DNA of 55,026 nt from Verrucomicrobiota bacterium (GTDB taxonomy: Bacteria; Verrucomicrobiota; Verrucomicrobiia; Limisphaerales; VHCN01), in contig VHCN01000019.1 in assembly GCA_016871675.1 (NCBI GenBank), forward strand, positions 1 to 55,026, written 5' to 3'. Both the position numbers and the translations under genes were made by a program. Below the pieces are notes generated by a model that saw only the letters and a list, made by a program, of their open reading frames with translations, made no database searches and was not told where the DNA came from. Below, piece by piece: positions 26,345 to 34,024 of the stretch (within the stretch, counting starts at the first letter, position 1; each line of letters opens with the position of its first letter).

Positions 26345-27355
26345 ATGAACCGGTCCATCGGAATCGCGGTGTTGAGTTGTCTCTGCGCCGTGGTCGTGCT
26401 GCGGGCAACGTCCGCCGATTACAAGCTGTTGAACGGGAAGTCCTACAAGGGCGACCCGACCGGCGCGAACAACGTCAGCGTCATCATCCGCGACCCCGAC
26501 GCCAGCACCAACGCGCCCCGCACGGCGTGGACCAACTTCACCCAGGAAGCACTCAAGGAATTCGCGAAGAACGCCAAGCTCAAGCAATACGTCGAGATTC
26601 TCATCGAGGAACCCGAGCAGGACCTCGACACCTCGCTCATGCCCACGGTGCAGAAGCGCGCGCGTCCGGCGATGAAGCTCGTGCCCGTCGAGAAGCCCCA
26701 GCGCTACAAGCCACGGCCCGGATTCATCGGCAGCATCTTCACCTCGGCGATTGGCTGGTTTACGCTGTTCATTCTCTACGCTGCAAATCTCTACGCCGGC
26801 TACGAAGTCGCCATCTACCGGCGCCGTCCCATCAAGCTTGTCATCGGCGTTTGCGCGGCCGCGCCGCTCTTTGGGCCCATCACATTCCTCTGCATGCCCG
26901 AGATCAAGAGGGTCACGGAAGCCCCGCCACCCGTCGCCGCCGAGGAGGAGGAAATCAAGGCGCCCGGTCCAAGGCAGATGCACAAGGGCCCCGGTGTCGC
27001 CGCGCACGGCGCGTCCGCGAGCGGACCGCTGGCCGACGTGCCCACCATCGCGCCGCAGGCTGCGCCCGTTCCCAAGACGCAGTATTTTCGCCGCGGCGAA
27101 GTCTCCTTCAACCGCCGATACATCGAGTCCAAGTTCGCGCCCTTCTTCAAGATGGTCCTCGGCGAGAAGGAGCAGGACCTCTTCCTGGTCTTCAACACGG
27201 TCCGCGGGCAGTTCATCACGCAGCACGTTGTGAAGGCCACGCAGGCGGACATGACCGTGAAGATCGAGGCCGAGAACGGCGCCTCGTGCGACGAAAGTTT
27301 TCCGTTCAACGACATTCAGGAAATCCAGATCCGCCACCGCGAGGCCACCGACTGA
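26345..27355 (+). CDS. Membrane-anchored hypothetical protein with N-terminal signal
   Basis: 336 residues from the ATG at 26345. It begins with a signal-like hydrophobic stretch (IAVLSCLCAVVVL) followed by YKLLNGKSYKGDPTG, an SH3-like segment. Two transmembrane helices lie near residues 135-155 and 160-185. A long soluble region carries an acidic AAEEEE stretch, and a final domain has GEVSFNRRYIESKFAPFFKMV. Function unknown. Its stop overlaps the kinase start (TGATG), so the two are co-expressed. Confidence 0.65.
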   Translation: MNRSIGIAVLSCLCAVVVLRATSADYKLLNGKSYKGDPTGANNVSVIIRDPDASTNAPRTAWTNFTQEALKEFAKNAKLKQYVEILIEEPEQDLDTSLMPTVQKRARPAMKLVPVEKPQRYKPRPGFIGSIFTSAIGWFTLFILYAANLYAGYEVAIYRRRPIKLVIGVCAAAPLFGPITFLCMPEIKRVTEAPPPVAAEEEEIKAPGPRQMHKGPGVAAHGASASGPLADVPTIAPQAAPVPKTQYFRRGEVSFNRRYIESKFAPFFKMVLGEKEQDLFLVFNTVRGQFITQHVVKATQADMTVKIEAENGASCDESFPFNDIQEIQIRHREATD

Positions 27356-27936
27356 TGCGTTACCGGACCGTCCTCCTCTTCGGGGCGCCCGGCGCCGGCA
27401 AGGGCACACAGGGGAAAATCCTCGGCAGCGTCCCCGGCTTCTTCCACTGCGCCTGCGGAGACGTTTTCCGAAATCTCACCGTGGACAACGAACTCGGCCG
27501 CAAGTTCGTCGAGTATTCCAGCCGCGGCGAACTTGTCCCCGACGAATACACCGTCAAACTCTGGCGGCAGAACATCGAGGCCAGCACGGTCGCCGGACGG
27601 TTCAACCCCGAGCGCGACGTGCTCGTGCTCGACGGCATCCCGCGCACTGTCGCGCAGGCTGAGTTGCTCAAGGACACCCTCGACGTCCGCGCCATCCTCT
27701 ACCTCTCCTGCCCCGACACCAATCGGATGATCGAGCGGCTCCAGCGCCGCGCGCTCCGCGAGAACCGCCTCGACGACGCCAACCTCGACGTCATCAAGCA
27801 CCGCCTGGATGTCTATCGCCAGGAGACCAAGCCCGTGCTCGACTATTACGGCGAGGACCTCGTCCACACCGTGGACGCCACCCAACGCCCCGTCGAAGTG
27901 CTCGGCGACATCCTCAATTACGTGACGAAGTGCTGA
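27355..27936 (+). CDS. Adenylate kinase family nucleoside monophosphate kinase
   Basis: 193 residues. P-loop GAPGAGKGTQ at residues 10-19, then CGDVFRNL (NMP-binding), GIPRTVAQAELL, and RLQRRALRENRLDDANLDVIKHRLDVYRQETKPVLDYY (lid region and R-rich motif). The lid is short, without zinc cysteines, and the protein is shorter than canonical Adk, so it may be a second Adk-like kinase rather than the main enzyme. Overlaps the preceding gene by one base. Confidence 0.85.
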   Translation: MRYRTVLLFGAPGAGKGTQGKILGSVPGFFHCACGDVFRNLTVDNELGRKFVEYSSRGELVPDEYTVKLWRQNIEASTVAGRFNPERDVLVLDGIPRTVAQAELLKDTLDVRAILYLSCPDTNRMIERLQRRALRENRLDDANLDVIKHRLDVYRQETKPVLDYYGEDLVHTVDATQRPVEVLGDILNYVTKC

Positions 27937-28035
27937 GCGCGGGTCGGAGCAGCCGCAAGTGAAGGCAAAGTCGGGGACGGGAAATCGGGCTGACCGGACA
28001 TGAGTCGGGCCGTTGTGTCGTGGCTCCAATGAGGC

Positions 28036-28075
28036 CAGCCACTCTTTGCTTTCTCGGTGTTCCTTCGCGGCCAAT
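28036..28075 (+). repeat. Degenerate octanucleotide-like array
   Basis: ACTCTTTGCTTTCTCGGTGT and following bases to about 28070 resemble the CTTTGNG-type 8-base array before mutS, but with many changes. Placed before the heptamer array that leads into fmt. Confidence 0.45.
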
Positions 28076-28105
28076 TCCCGCGCGTCAGTTGAACCAACTG
28101 CGTCT

Positions 28106-29122
28106 GTGTCCACCATCCACCATCCACCATCCACTTCGGCACATCGCATTCTTTTCATGGGCACGGCCGACATCGCCCGGCCCGCGCTTGAGGCGTTCGC
28201 GCGCGACCCCGCCTTCCATCTCCTTGCCGCCGTCTCCCAGCCCGACAAGCCCCGCGGCCGCGACCTCCAGCTCCAGCAGACACCCGTCAAAGCCGCCGCC
28301 GTCGCCCTCGGCCTGCCCGTGCTCCAGCCCGCGCGCGCCCGCGATGCGTCCTTCCTCGCGCAACTCCGGGAACTCGCCCCCGACCTCATTGTGGTCTTCG
28401 CCTATGGTCAACTTCTTCCGCGAGCCTTGCTCGACATCCCGCGGCACGGCTGCCTGAACATCCACACCTCGCTCCTCCCGCGCTGGCGCGGCGCCGCGCC
28501 CATCCAGTGGGCCCTGCTCGCGGGTGACACCGAAACCGGAGTGACCTTGATGAAAATGGATGCCGGCCTCGACACCGGCCCCATCCTCGCCACGCGCACC
28601 ACGCCGATCGCTCCCGAGGACAACGCGCAAACCCTCCACGACCGCCTCGCCGCGCTGGGCGCGGAACTCGCCGTGCAAACCATCCCGCGCTACGTCGCCG
28701 GCGACCTTGCGCCGCGACCGCAACCGGCCGGTGGCGTCACCCACGCGCGCAAGATTTCCAAGGCCGACGGCCGCCTCGACTGGACGCAGCCCTCGCGTGC
28801 GCTGTGGAATCAGGTCCGCGCTTTCACCCCGTGGCCCTCGGCGTTCACGTTCCTTCCCGCGGACGGCAAGCCGCGCCTCCTGAAAATCTGGCAGGCCCGC
28901 GACGACGACGCACCGCCGCCTGCCGTCGCCGCGCCCGGCACGGTGCTTTCGGCCGACAAGACCGGCATCTTGATCGCGTGCGGCCAAGGGGCGCTCCGGC
29001 TTCTCTCCGTGCAACGCGAAGGCAGCCGCCGGATGAACGCGCAGGAATTCCTCACAGGCCACTCCGTCGTTCCAGGCACAATCCTCGCGTCCGCATCACC
29101 TTCCTCCGCCGGTTCGGCCTGA
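28106..29122 (+). CDS. fmt: Methionyl-tRNA formyltransferase
   Basis: About 338 residues from GTG at 28106. The conserved start RILFMGTADIARPAL is followed by the VFAYGQLLPRALLDIPRHGCLNIHTSLLPRWRGAAPIQWALLAGD block (catalytic N-H-D region) and the C-terminal domain with VTHARKISKADGRLDW and AFTPWPSAF. It formylates initiator Met-tRNA. The start is uncertain: an ATG at 28157 would cut the first beta strand, while GTG 28106 gives a leader (STIHHPPSTSAH) encoded by a heptamer array. Either way the array is at the start of the gene. Confidence 0.93.
   Translation: MSTIHHPPSTSAHRILFMGTADIARPALEAFARDPAFHLLAAVSQPDKPRGRDLQLQQTPVKAAAVALGLPVLQPARARDASFLAQLRELAPDLIVVFAYGQLLPRALLDIPRHGCLNIHTSLLPRWRGAAPIQWALLAGDTETGVTLMKMDAGLDTGPILATRTTPIAPEDNAQTLHDRLAALGAELAVQTIPRYVAGDLAPRPQPAGGVTHARKISKADGRLDWTQPSRALWNQVRAFTPWPSAFTFLPADGKPRLLKIWQARDDDAPPPAVAAPGTVLSADKTGILIACGQGALRLLSVQREGSRRMNAQEFLTGHSVVPGTILASASPSSAGSA
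28110..28137 (+). repeat. Heptanucleotide tandem array, unit CCACCAT
   Basis: Three exact CCACCAT units (28110-28130) and a variant CCACTTC. It overlaps the presumed fmt N-terminus, right after the GTG. Confidence 0.9.
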
Positions 29123-29158
29123 GCAGTCAGCCCTCCCGGTCGCGGGGCGCTGGCTCCG

Positions 29159-30373
29159 CTACTTCAATTCCTTCACGAACACGCTCGCGAATTGGGCGGC
29201 GGCTCCGTCGTGCCGGAGGGCGAAGGGTCCGGACGGCGCGGACTTGACGGGCAGGTTTTCGACAAGAGCCTGGCCGTCGAGCGTCACCGAGAGCGCGCTC
29301 CCCTTGCGGGTGATCTGAAACCGGTGCCACTGGCCGGACTTCCGCGCGTCGAGCCGGGGCCCGAGCGCGGCGCGCAGTTTGTCGGCGTCGAGCGCGTCGT
29401 CGCCGCCCGGCAGGATCACCGGCAGCGGCACGCCCGTCAGCGGCTTGGAGGGCCGCCAGTCCACCACGAGGGCGAAGTCTCTCAGCGGTTTCTCGCTCCA
29501 CAGGTTTTTGTCGGCGGCCTCGCTTTTGCCGTCGTAGTTGAGGGTCCAGTCGCGAGGCGTCCAGTGGCCGGCGTGGCCGGGGTCGGCCTTGAAGTTGCGC
29601 AGGTCCACGCCGGTGTAGAGCGAAACGAAGCCGTCGTAGGCGCGCGCGGTTTGCTCGGGAGTGGCGTTGGAGGCGGGCAGTTCCTTGATGCGGACGTTGC
29701 GGAAGTGAATCTCGCTGCCCTCGCTCTCAAGGCAGAGGTAACCCTTGCGCGGGATGCAGTCGCGGCTGGTGCTGACTTCCTTGCCGTTGACCGAGAGACT
29801 CACGGTGCCGTTGGTGGCGACGACGCGGTAGTGGTTCCACTCGGGCGAAGGCTTGGTGCGGTCCTCGGTGGGGAAGGCGCGGCCGCCCTTGGACACGCGG
29901 CCGAGCGGGGTCATCTTCGCGCCGTGAATGGGAAAGATGTCGCCGTGAGTGGTGAAGGAGACGTTGCGGGCGGCATTGCCCTCGCCGTAACCGGTGTCGA
30001 GGATTTGCACCTCGATGCCGCGCGAGAAGGGCGTGCCCGCGGCGGAGATGGGGTCGCCCCAGAGGAAGAGGCCGGAATTGCCGCCGGGCTTCATGTGGCG
30101 CCATTCGAGCTCGATGATGAAGTTCTCATACATCCGCTCGGTGCGCATGGTGCCGGTGGGGATGCCGGTGCAGTGGATGAGCCCGTTCTTCACGGTGAAA
30201 GTCTCGGGCGCGACGTTCACGGGCACCCAGCCTGAGAGGTCGCGGCCGTTGAACATGGGGACGAAACCCGGTTCATCCGCACCACCCCCGGCGGGCAGAG
30301 CCGCGGTGAAGACGACGGCAGCAGCAGCGGCGGTTGTGAGGATTGCAACGCGGAGTGGAAGCGGGCTTTTCAT
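29159..30373 (-). CDS. Secreted DUF1080 (3-keto-disaccharide hydrolase) protein
   Basis: 404 residues from the ATG at 30373, with a signal peptide (about residues 1-30, ALPAGGGADEP). The first domain (about 33-240) is a full DUF1080 concanavalin-like fold: FVPMFNGRDLSGW, FIIELEWRHMKPGGNSGLFLWG, GIEVQILDTGYGEG, WNHYRVVATNGTVSLSVNGKEV and GYLCLESEGSEIHFRNVRIKEL. A second partial copy (about 250-404) has DFALVVDWRPSKPLTGVPLPVI and FALRHDGAAAQFASVFVKEL. Such proteins act on disaccharides or bind glycans in the periplasm. Convergent with fmt. Confidence 0.88.
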   Translation of the reverse strand: MKSPLPLRVAILTTAAAAAVVFTAALPAGGGADEPGFVPMFNGRDLSGWVPVNVAPETFTVKNGLIHCTGIPTGTMRTERMYENFIIELEWRHMKPGGNSGLFLWGDPISAAGTPFSRGIEVQILDTGYGEGNAARNVSFTTHGDIFPIHGAKMTPLGRVSKGGRAFPTEDRTKPSPEWNHYRVVATNGTVSLSVNGKEVSTSRDCIPRKGYLCLESEGSEIHFRNVRIKELPASNATPEQTARAYDGFVSLYTGVDLRNFKADPGHAGHWTPRDWTLNYDGKSEAADKNLWSEKPLRDFALVVDWRPSKPLTGVPLPVILPGGDDALDADKLRAALGPRLDARKSGQWHRFQITRKGSALSVTLDGQALVENLPVKSAPSGPFALRHDGAAAQFASVFVKELK

Positions 30374-30430
30374 GGACAATGCGGTTCGGGCTTTGCAGGA
30401 TGGAGCGTAGCCAAGCCCCGCACGTTGGAA

Positions 30431-31507
30431 ATGAAAAAGTCCGCGCCTCAAGCGAAACGTCGTCCCGGCCTGCGCCCGCTCCCCGCCCGCATCACGACCG
30501 TCGCGCCATTGGAGGATTTGCTCAGCGAGCCCACGCCCGGCGCCATCGAGGCGATGCGCGCGCTCGACGGCGACCTCATCCTGCTCGGCGTCGCGGGCAA
30601 GATGGGCCCGACCCTTGCGCGCATGGCGAGGCGCGCCTGCGACTCTGCCGGCGCGACGCGTCGCATCATCGGCGTCTCGCGCTTCACAAGTCCCGCGGAC
30701 GAAGCCGCACTCCGCGCGCACGGCATCGAGACGATCCGGTGCGACTTGCTCGATGAAGCCGCCGTCGCCGCGCTGCCCGACGTGCCGAACGTGATATCGA
30801 TGGCCGGGATGAAGTTCGGCGCGACCGGCAACGAGCCGCTCACGTGGGCGATGAACGTCCACCTGCCGGCCATCGTGTGCAGGAAGTTCCGGAACAGCCG
30901 CATCGTGGCGTTCTCGACGGGAAATGTTTACGGCCTGAGCCCGGTCCCGCGGGGCGGGTCGGTCGAGTCAGATGCGCCCGCGCCCGTGGGCGAATACGCG
31001 ACGAGCTGCCTCGGTCGCGAGCGGATGTTCGAGCACTTCAGCCGGACGCTGGGAATCCCCGTGGTGCTGTTGCGGCTCAACTACGCGGTCGAGTTGCGCT
31101 ACGGCGTGCTCGCGGACCTCGCGCGCAAGATCCGCGACGGCGAGCGCGTGGACCTCGCGATGGGCCACTTCAACTGCATCTGGCAGGGCGATGCGAATGC
31201 GATGACGCTGCAAGCCTTCGCGCTCGCCGACACGCCCGCGCGCGTGTTGAACATGACCGGCCTGGCGACCTTGAGCGTTCGCGAGACCTGCGCCACGCTC
31301 GCATCACTCATGAATACGACCGTGAAGTTCACGGGAACCGAATCCGCGACGGCGCTGCTGAACAACCCGGCGAAGTTGCACGCACTGATCGGCGCGCCGC
31401 GCGTCCCGGTCTCACAAATCTTGGAGTGGGTCTCCGACTGGACGCTGCGCGGCCGGCCGACGCTCGGCAAGCCCACGCACTTCGAGGCGCGCGACGGGAG
31501 GTTTTGA
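30431..31507 (+). CDS. NAD-dependent epimerase/dehydratase family protein
   Basis: 358 residues from the ATG at 30431. An N-terminal Rossmann motif (LLGVAGKMGPTLARMARR) with GxxGxxG variation, DLLDEAAVAALPDVPNVISMAG, then FSTGNVYGLSPV and a later CLGRERMFEHFSR region in place of the usual YxxxK (here EYATSCLGRE), so the catalytic Tyr is displaced and Lys is not evident. It looks like an atypical short-chain dehydrogenase for a sugar nucleotide or similar. Divergent from the DUF1080 gene. Confidence 0.75.
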   Translation: MKKSAPQAKRRPGLRPLPARITTVAPLEDLLSEPTPGAIEAMRALDGDLILLGVAGKMGPTLARMARRACDSAGATRRIIGVSRFTSPADEAALRAHGIETIRCDLLDEAAVAALPDVPNVISMAGMKFGATGNEPLTWAMNVHLPAIVCRKFRNSRIVAFSTGNVYGLSPVPRGGSVESDAPAPVGEYATSCLGRERMFEHFSRTLGIPVVLLRLNYAVELRYGVLADLARKIRDGERVDLAMGHFNCIWQGDANAMTLQAFALADTPARVLNMTGLATLSVRETCATLASLMNTTVKFTGTESATALLNNPAKLHALIGAPRVPVSQILEWVSDWTLRGRPTLGKPTHFEARDGRF

Positions 31508-31537
31508 AACACGGGAACCGAACAAAGAACAGCCCCC

Positions 31538-31738
31538 ATGAAAACGAATCGAACTCCGGAATGGGCCGCGAGAGGACGCAGCGCGGCATTGCCGAACCGG
31601 TGGGTTCCCCAAGCCGTCGCCGAGCGGCTGGCGACCATGGTTGCGCTCGCATGCGGCATCGGTGCGCTGGCGGCTGCGGCCTCTGAACCGTCAACGAACG
31701 ACCTCGCCGGCGCGCTGGCGTTCCGGTTGAAGTTCTGA
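31538..31738 (+). CDS. Doubtful short ORF with signal-like segment
   Basis: 66 codons from an ATG at 31538. It contains a hydrophobic stretch (ATMVALACGIGALAAAASEP) like a signal peptide and then ends after 17 residues. It may be the remnant of an exported protein or a real small exported peptide. The 337-base stretch between the epimerase and the CBM48 gene contains nothing else I can support. Confidence 0.3.
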   Translation: MKTNRTPEWAARGRSAALPNRWVPQAVAERLATMVALACGIGALAAAASEPSTNDLAGALAFRLKF

Positions 31739-31845
31739 CCGGGCCGCCTCGCGGGTTGCTACGGGGGGCCGGTTGTTCCATGGTCGCTCCCGTCAGCACC
31801 AGGTGGCTGGCCTTGCAGCAATCCAACCCTCACCCCGACCCTGCC

Positions 31846-32121
31846 ATGTCTGCCAAACAAGCCCGACGCAAGCAGCCCTTCGCCATCAGCGCCCCCGCCG
31901 CGCAAAGCGTCGCCGTGGCCGGCTCGTTCACCAACTGGGAGCAAAGCCCGGTGCCGCTGAAGCGCCAGAAGAACGGCGTCTGGAAAACGACGCTCGAGCT
32001 CGGTCCCGGCCAGCACGAATACCGCTTCCTCGTGGACGGCCAGTGGGTGGATGACCCGGACTGCCCGCAACGCGCGCCGAATCCTTTCGGCAGCGAGAAT
32101 TGCGTTCGACAGGTGGGTTGA
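31846..32121 (+). CDS. CBM48/isoamylase N-terminal-like glycogen-binding protein
   Basis: 91 residues from the ATG at 31846. The whole protein is one early-set domain: FAISAPAAQSVAVAGSFTNW, LKRQKNGVWKTTLELGPGQHEYRFLVDG and a WVDDPDCPQRAPNPFGSENC ending, the hallmarks of AMPK-beta/CBM48 folds. It probably binds alpha-glucan or acts as a small regulatory subunit. No catalytic domain is attached. Confidence 0.88.
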   Translation: MSAKQARRKQPFAISAPAAQSVAVAGSFTNWEQSPVPLKRQKNGVWKTTLELGPGQHEYRFLVDGQWVDDPDCPQRAPNPFGSENCVRQVG

Positions 32122-32154
32122 GAAATCCTCGGGGCGGTCGAAAGCGGAAGCGGG

Positions 32155-32236
32155 TGCGGATAGCAGGACTTGAACCTGCACGCCTTACGGCACTACCACC
32201 TCAAAGTAGCGCGTCTGCCAATTCCGCCATATCCGC
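32155..32236 (-). tRNA. tRNA-Leu (anticodon GAG)
   Basis: Minus-strand class II cloverleaf: acceptor GCGGATA/TATCCGC with discriminator A, D arm TGGCGGAATTGGCAGACGC, anticodon stem CTACT/GGTAG around TTGAGGT (anticodon GAG), short long-arm, T arm GCAGG-TTCAAGT-CCTGC. It lies about 100 bases downstream of prcA on the same strand. Confidence 0.94.
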
Positions 32237-32337
32237 AACGGCGCGGAGAAAGTGCCCACTGCCTCCGGCTCGCGCAAGTTCTATTTGGCCGGAGTGGACG
32301 ACGGTTGAATCGGGCGAAGCCAAACCGCCAATGCGCG

Positions 32338-33081
32338 TCACGCCAGGCCAACGTCCTGCGCGGTGAGACTCGTGTATCGGGTTGCGCGGGTGCCCGACCG
32401 CGCGAGCCAGCCCGCTTCGAGGACTTTTCCCTTCATCCCTGCACGCACGCCGTCCCGCCGCTCGGACTCGGCTGGCAGCCCCCCATCGAACGTGTGCCCG
32501 GCCGTCACGCACCACCACGCCTGCAGGAGCGTGTCCACCACCGCCGCGCGGTCGGACTTGCCCGCGAGCGCGTCCGAGAGCCACTTCTGCGCGGCGGACT
32601 CGGCTTCGGCGGTGCTCGCAGCCACGTGCACGCCGCCATGTTCGATGGTGAAAGCCCCGTCGAAATGCAGCCGGTAGAACGAATCCTCCGCGGGCGCGGC
32701 GCCGAGTTCGGCCAGCACCAGTTCGACAAGAGACGGCGCCGCGTAAATCTGCTCGAAGTTCGTCTTGAGTTGCGGGCTCAATCCGAAGCTCACAAGCCGC
32801 CGCATGCTCACGTCCTCCGGCGCTCGCGTGAAAGCTTCGAGATGCGCGGCATCAATCGCGGCCTGCCGGACTCTCTCGATGTCCGCGGGATGGCCGAGCC
32901 CCGCGAGCGCGTGACGGTCAAACAGCTCGAACACCTTCGAACGCCCGGTGCCGACGCCGAGCAGCAGGATGCCGTCCGCGAGGCTCGCGGCGAACACGGG
33001 CGAGCCGCCCTTGAGCTGTTCGCGGACGTATTCGCGCCGGTTCGCGACGGCTTCGAGCCAGCGATAGGGTTCCTCGGTCAT
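32338..33081 (-). CDS. prcA: 20S proteasome alpha subunit
   Basis: 247 residues from the ATG at 33081, whose ATGA overlaps the prcB stop (an alternative ATG at 33093 overlaps by 16 bases). The alpha-type N-terminal helix is followed by FAASLADGILLLGVGTGRSKVFELFDRHALAGLGHPADIERVRQAA, the usual alpha-subunit pattern with a non-catalytic N-terminus. It resembles mycobacterial PrcA in order of elements (Y/F-ELFDR-, AAGK-like, then LV--ELG---ED--YR--FDG). Alpha rings gate the 20S core and bind the ATPase. Last gene of the proteasome run. Confidence 0.9.
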   Translation of the reverse strand: MTEEPYRWLEAVANRREYVREQLKGGSPVFAASLADGILLLGVGTGRSKVFELFDRHALAGLGHPADIERVRQAAIDAAHLEAFTRAPEDVSMRRLVSFGLSPQLKTNFEQIYAAPSLVELVLAELGAAPAEDSFYRLHFDGAFTIEHGGVHVAASTAEAESAAQKWLSDALAGKSDRAAVVDTLLQAWWCVTAGHTFDGGLPAESERRDGVRAGMKGKVLEAGWLARSGTRATRYTSLTAQDVGLA

Positions 33082-33851
33082 TGCCTCAGCCACTCCGCTT
33101 GTTGTTCGTCGCTCACGGTTTCGACCCCGGACGCGCGCAGGACCTTGATCGTCGCGAACGTCTCCGCGCCGGGATTCACGCCGCCCGTCGCCGCGTCGAG
33201 CTCGGACGCCGTCATCAGCAGCCGCAACGCGAATCGCACCGCTTCTTCGAGATTCATCTGCGACGGACCCGGCCGGCCGTAACGCTCCTGAAAACTCAGC
33301 ACGCTCCGGATGGTCCCCGAACCCGAGCCGCTGGCCGCGTGGCCGACCGCCTGAAACTGCGCGCCGAGCGGGTCGTAAAAGTAAATCTGCGGTTTGGGAG
33401 GCGTCGCGTGCGCGTCCACGCCGGCGAAAAGCGGCACGACCACGCCGACGCCCTGCATCGTCATGGGTAGATTGTCACGGAGCAACCGCGCGAGCGCGCG
33501 GACCTTCGCGGGAAGGCTGAGCGATTGGAGCTGGCTGCGCCGGTAATACTCGAACGACGTTTGCAGCACGCGCGCCATTTCGAACGCGGTTGCAGGCACG
33601 CCCGCAATGGCGAGCAACGACGTGGCGTCGAGTTCGAGAACCTTGTCCACCCGGTCGGTGACGATGACGTTGCCCGCGGTGGCGCGCCGGTCGCCAGCCA
33701 TCAGGACGCCCCCGGCGAAGTGAAACGCAAAGACCGTCGTGGCCTGCGTCTGCGCAGGAGCCGCGTTCGATGCGTCGGCGCGAACCGGCGCGAGATTGTG
33801 GCTCGCGAGCAGGGAGACGAAATCGCCGGCGATCGGAGTTTGCGCGCTCAT
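33078..33851 (-). CDS. prcB: 20S proteasome beta subunit (catalytic)
   Basis: 257 residues. A propeptide of 37 residues precedes the likely processing site A37/T38, giving a mature N-terminal threonine in TTVFAFHFAGGVLMAGDRRAT. The Asp of GDRRA, the basic residue in VDKVLELD and the late SGSGS stretch complete the beta-type active site. The chain then continues with YDPLGAQFQAVGHAASGSGSGTIRSVL and FALRLLMTASELDAATGG. The beta rings degrade unfolded substrate. ATGA overlap with the modifier gene upstream (start 33851 vs stop 33848) and with prcA downstream. Confidence 0.93.
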   Translation of the reverse strand: MSAQTPIAGDFVSLLASHNLAPVRADASNAAPAQTQATTVFAFHFAGGVLMAGDRRATAGNVIVTDRVDKVLELDATSLLAIAGVPATAFEMARVLQTSFEYYRRSQLQSLSLPAKVRALARLLRDNLPMTMQGVGVVVPLFAGVDAHATPPKPQIYFYDPLGAQFQAVGHAASGSGSGTIRSVLSFQERYGRPGPSQMNLEEAVRFALRLLMTASELDAATGGVNPGAETFATIKVLRASGVETVSDEQQAEWLRQ

Positions 33852-34021
33852 TCGCCTGTGCGCTGCCGGTAGCGTTTGGCCTGGTCGGGGTCCACCTTGC
33901 GCATGCGCTTGAGGAGTTCCTCCACGTTCGGTTTGTCCACCTTCGGCTCCTTCGGGCCGTCACCGCCGCCACCGGGGTTGCCCGGCGCGACCGGCCGCGT
34001 CTTCTGGGATTGGTCGGGCAT
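33848..34021 (-). CDS. Pup/UBact-type ubiquitin-like modifier, 57 residues
   Basis: Starting at the ATG at 34021, the protein opens MPDQSQKTRPVAPGNPGGGG, continues with DGPKEPKVDKPNVEELLKRM and ends RKVDPDQAKRYRQRTGE. It is small, disordered at the N-terminus, with a C-terminal amphipathic helix and a final Gly-Glu. In Pup the C-terminal Glu (or Gln, deamidated by Dop) is the residue joined to substrate lysines; here Glu is encoded directly. The RYRQR(S/T)G(E/Q) ending is that of UBact, the Pup homologue described in several Gram-negative phyla. It starts three bases after the dop stop and overlaps prcB by ATGA, so it is co-translated with the core. Confidence 0.92.
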   Translation of the reverse strand: MPDQSQKTRPVAPGNPGGGGDGPKEPKVDKPNVEELLKRMRKVDPDQAKRYRQRTGE

Positions 34022-34024
34022 AAC

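Noticed and set aside
32100-33000. A PafA ligase gene downstream of prcA
   Set aside because: After prcA only tRNA-Leu(GAG) and a CBM48 gene on the other strand occur; no GIETE or HENY motif outside dop.
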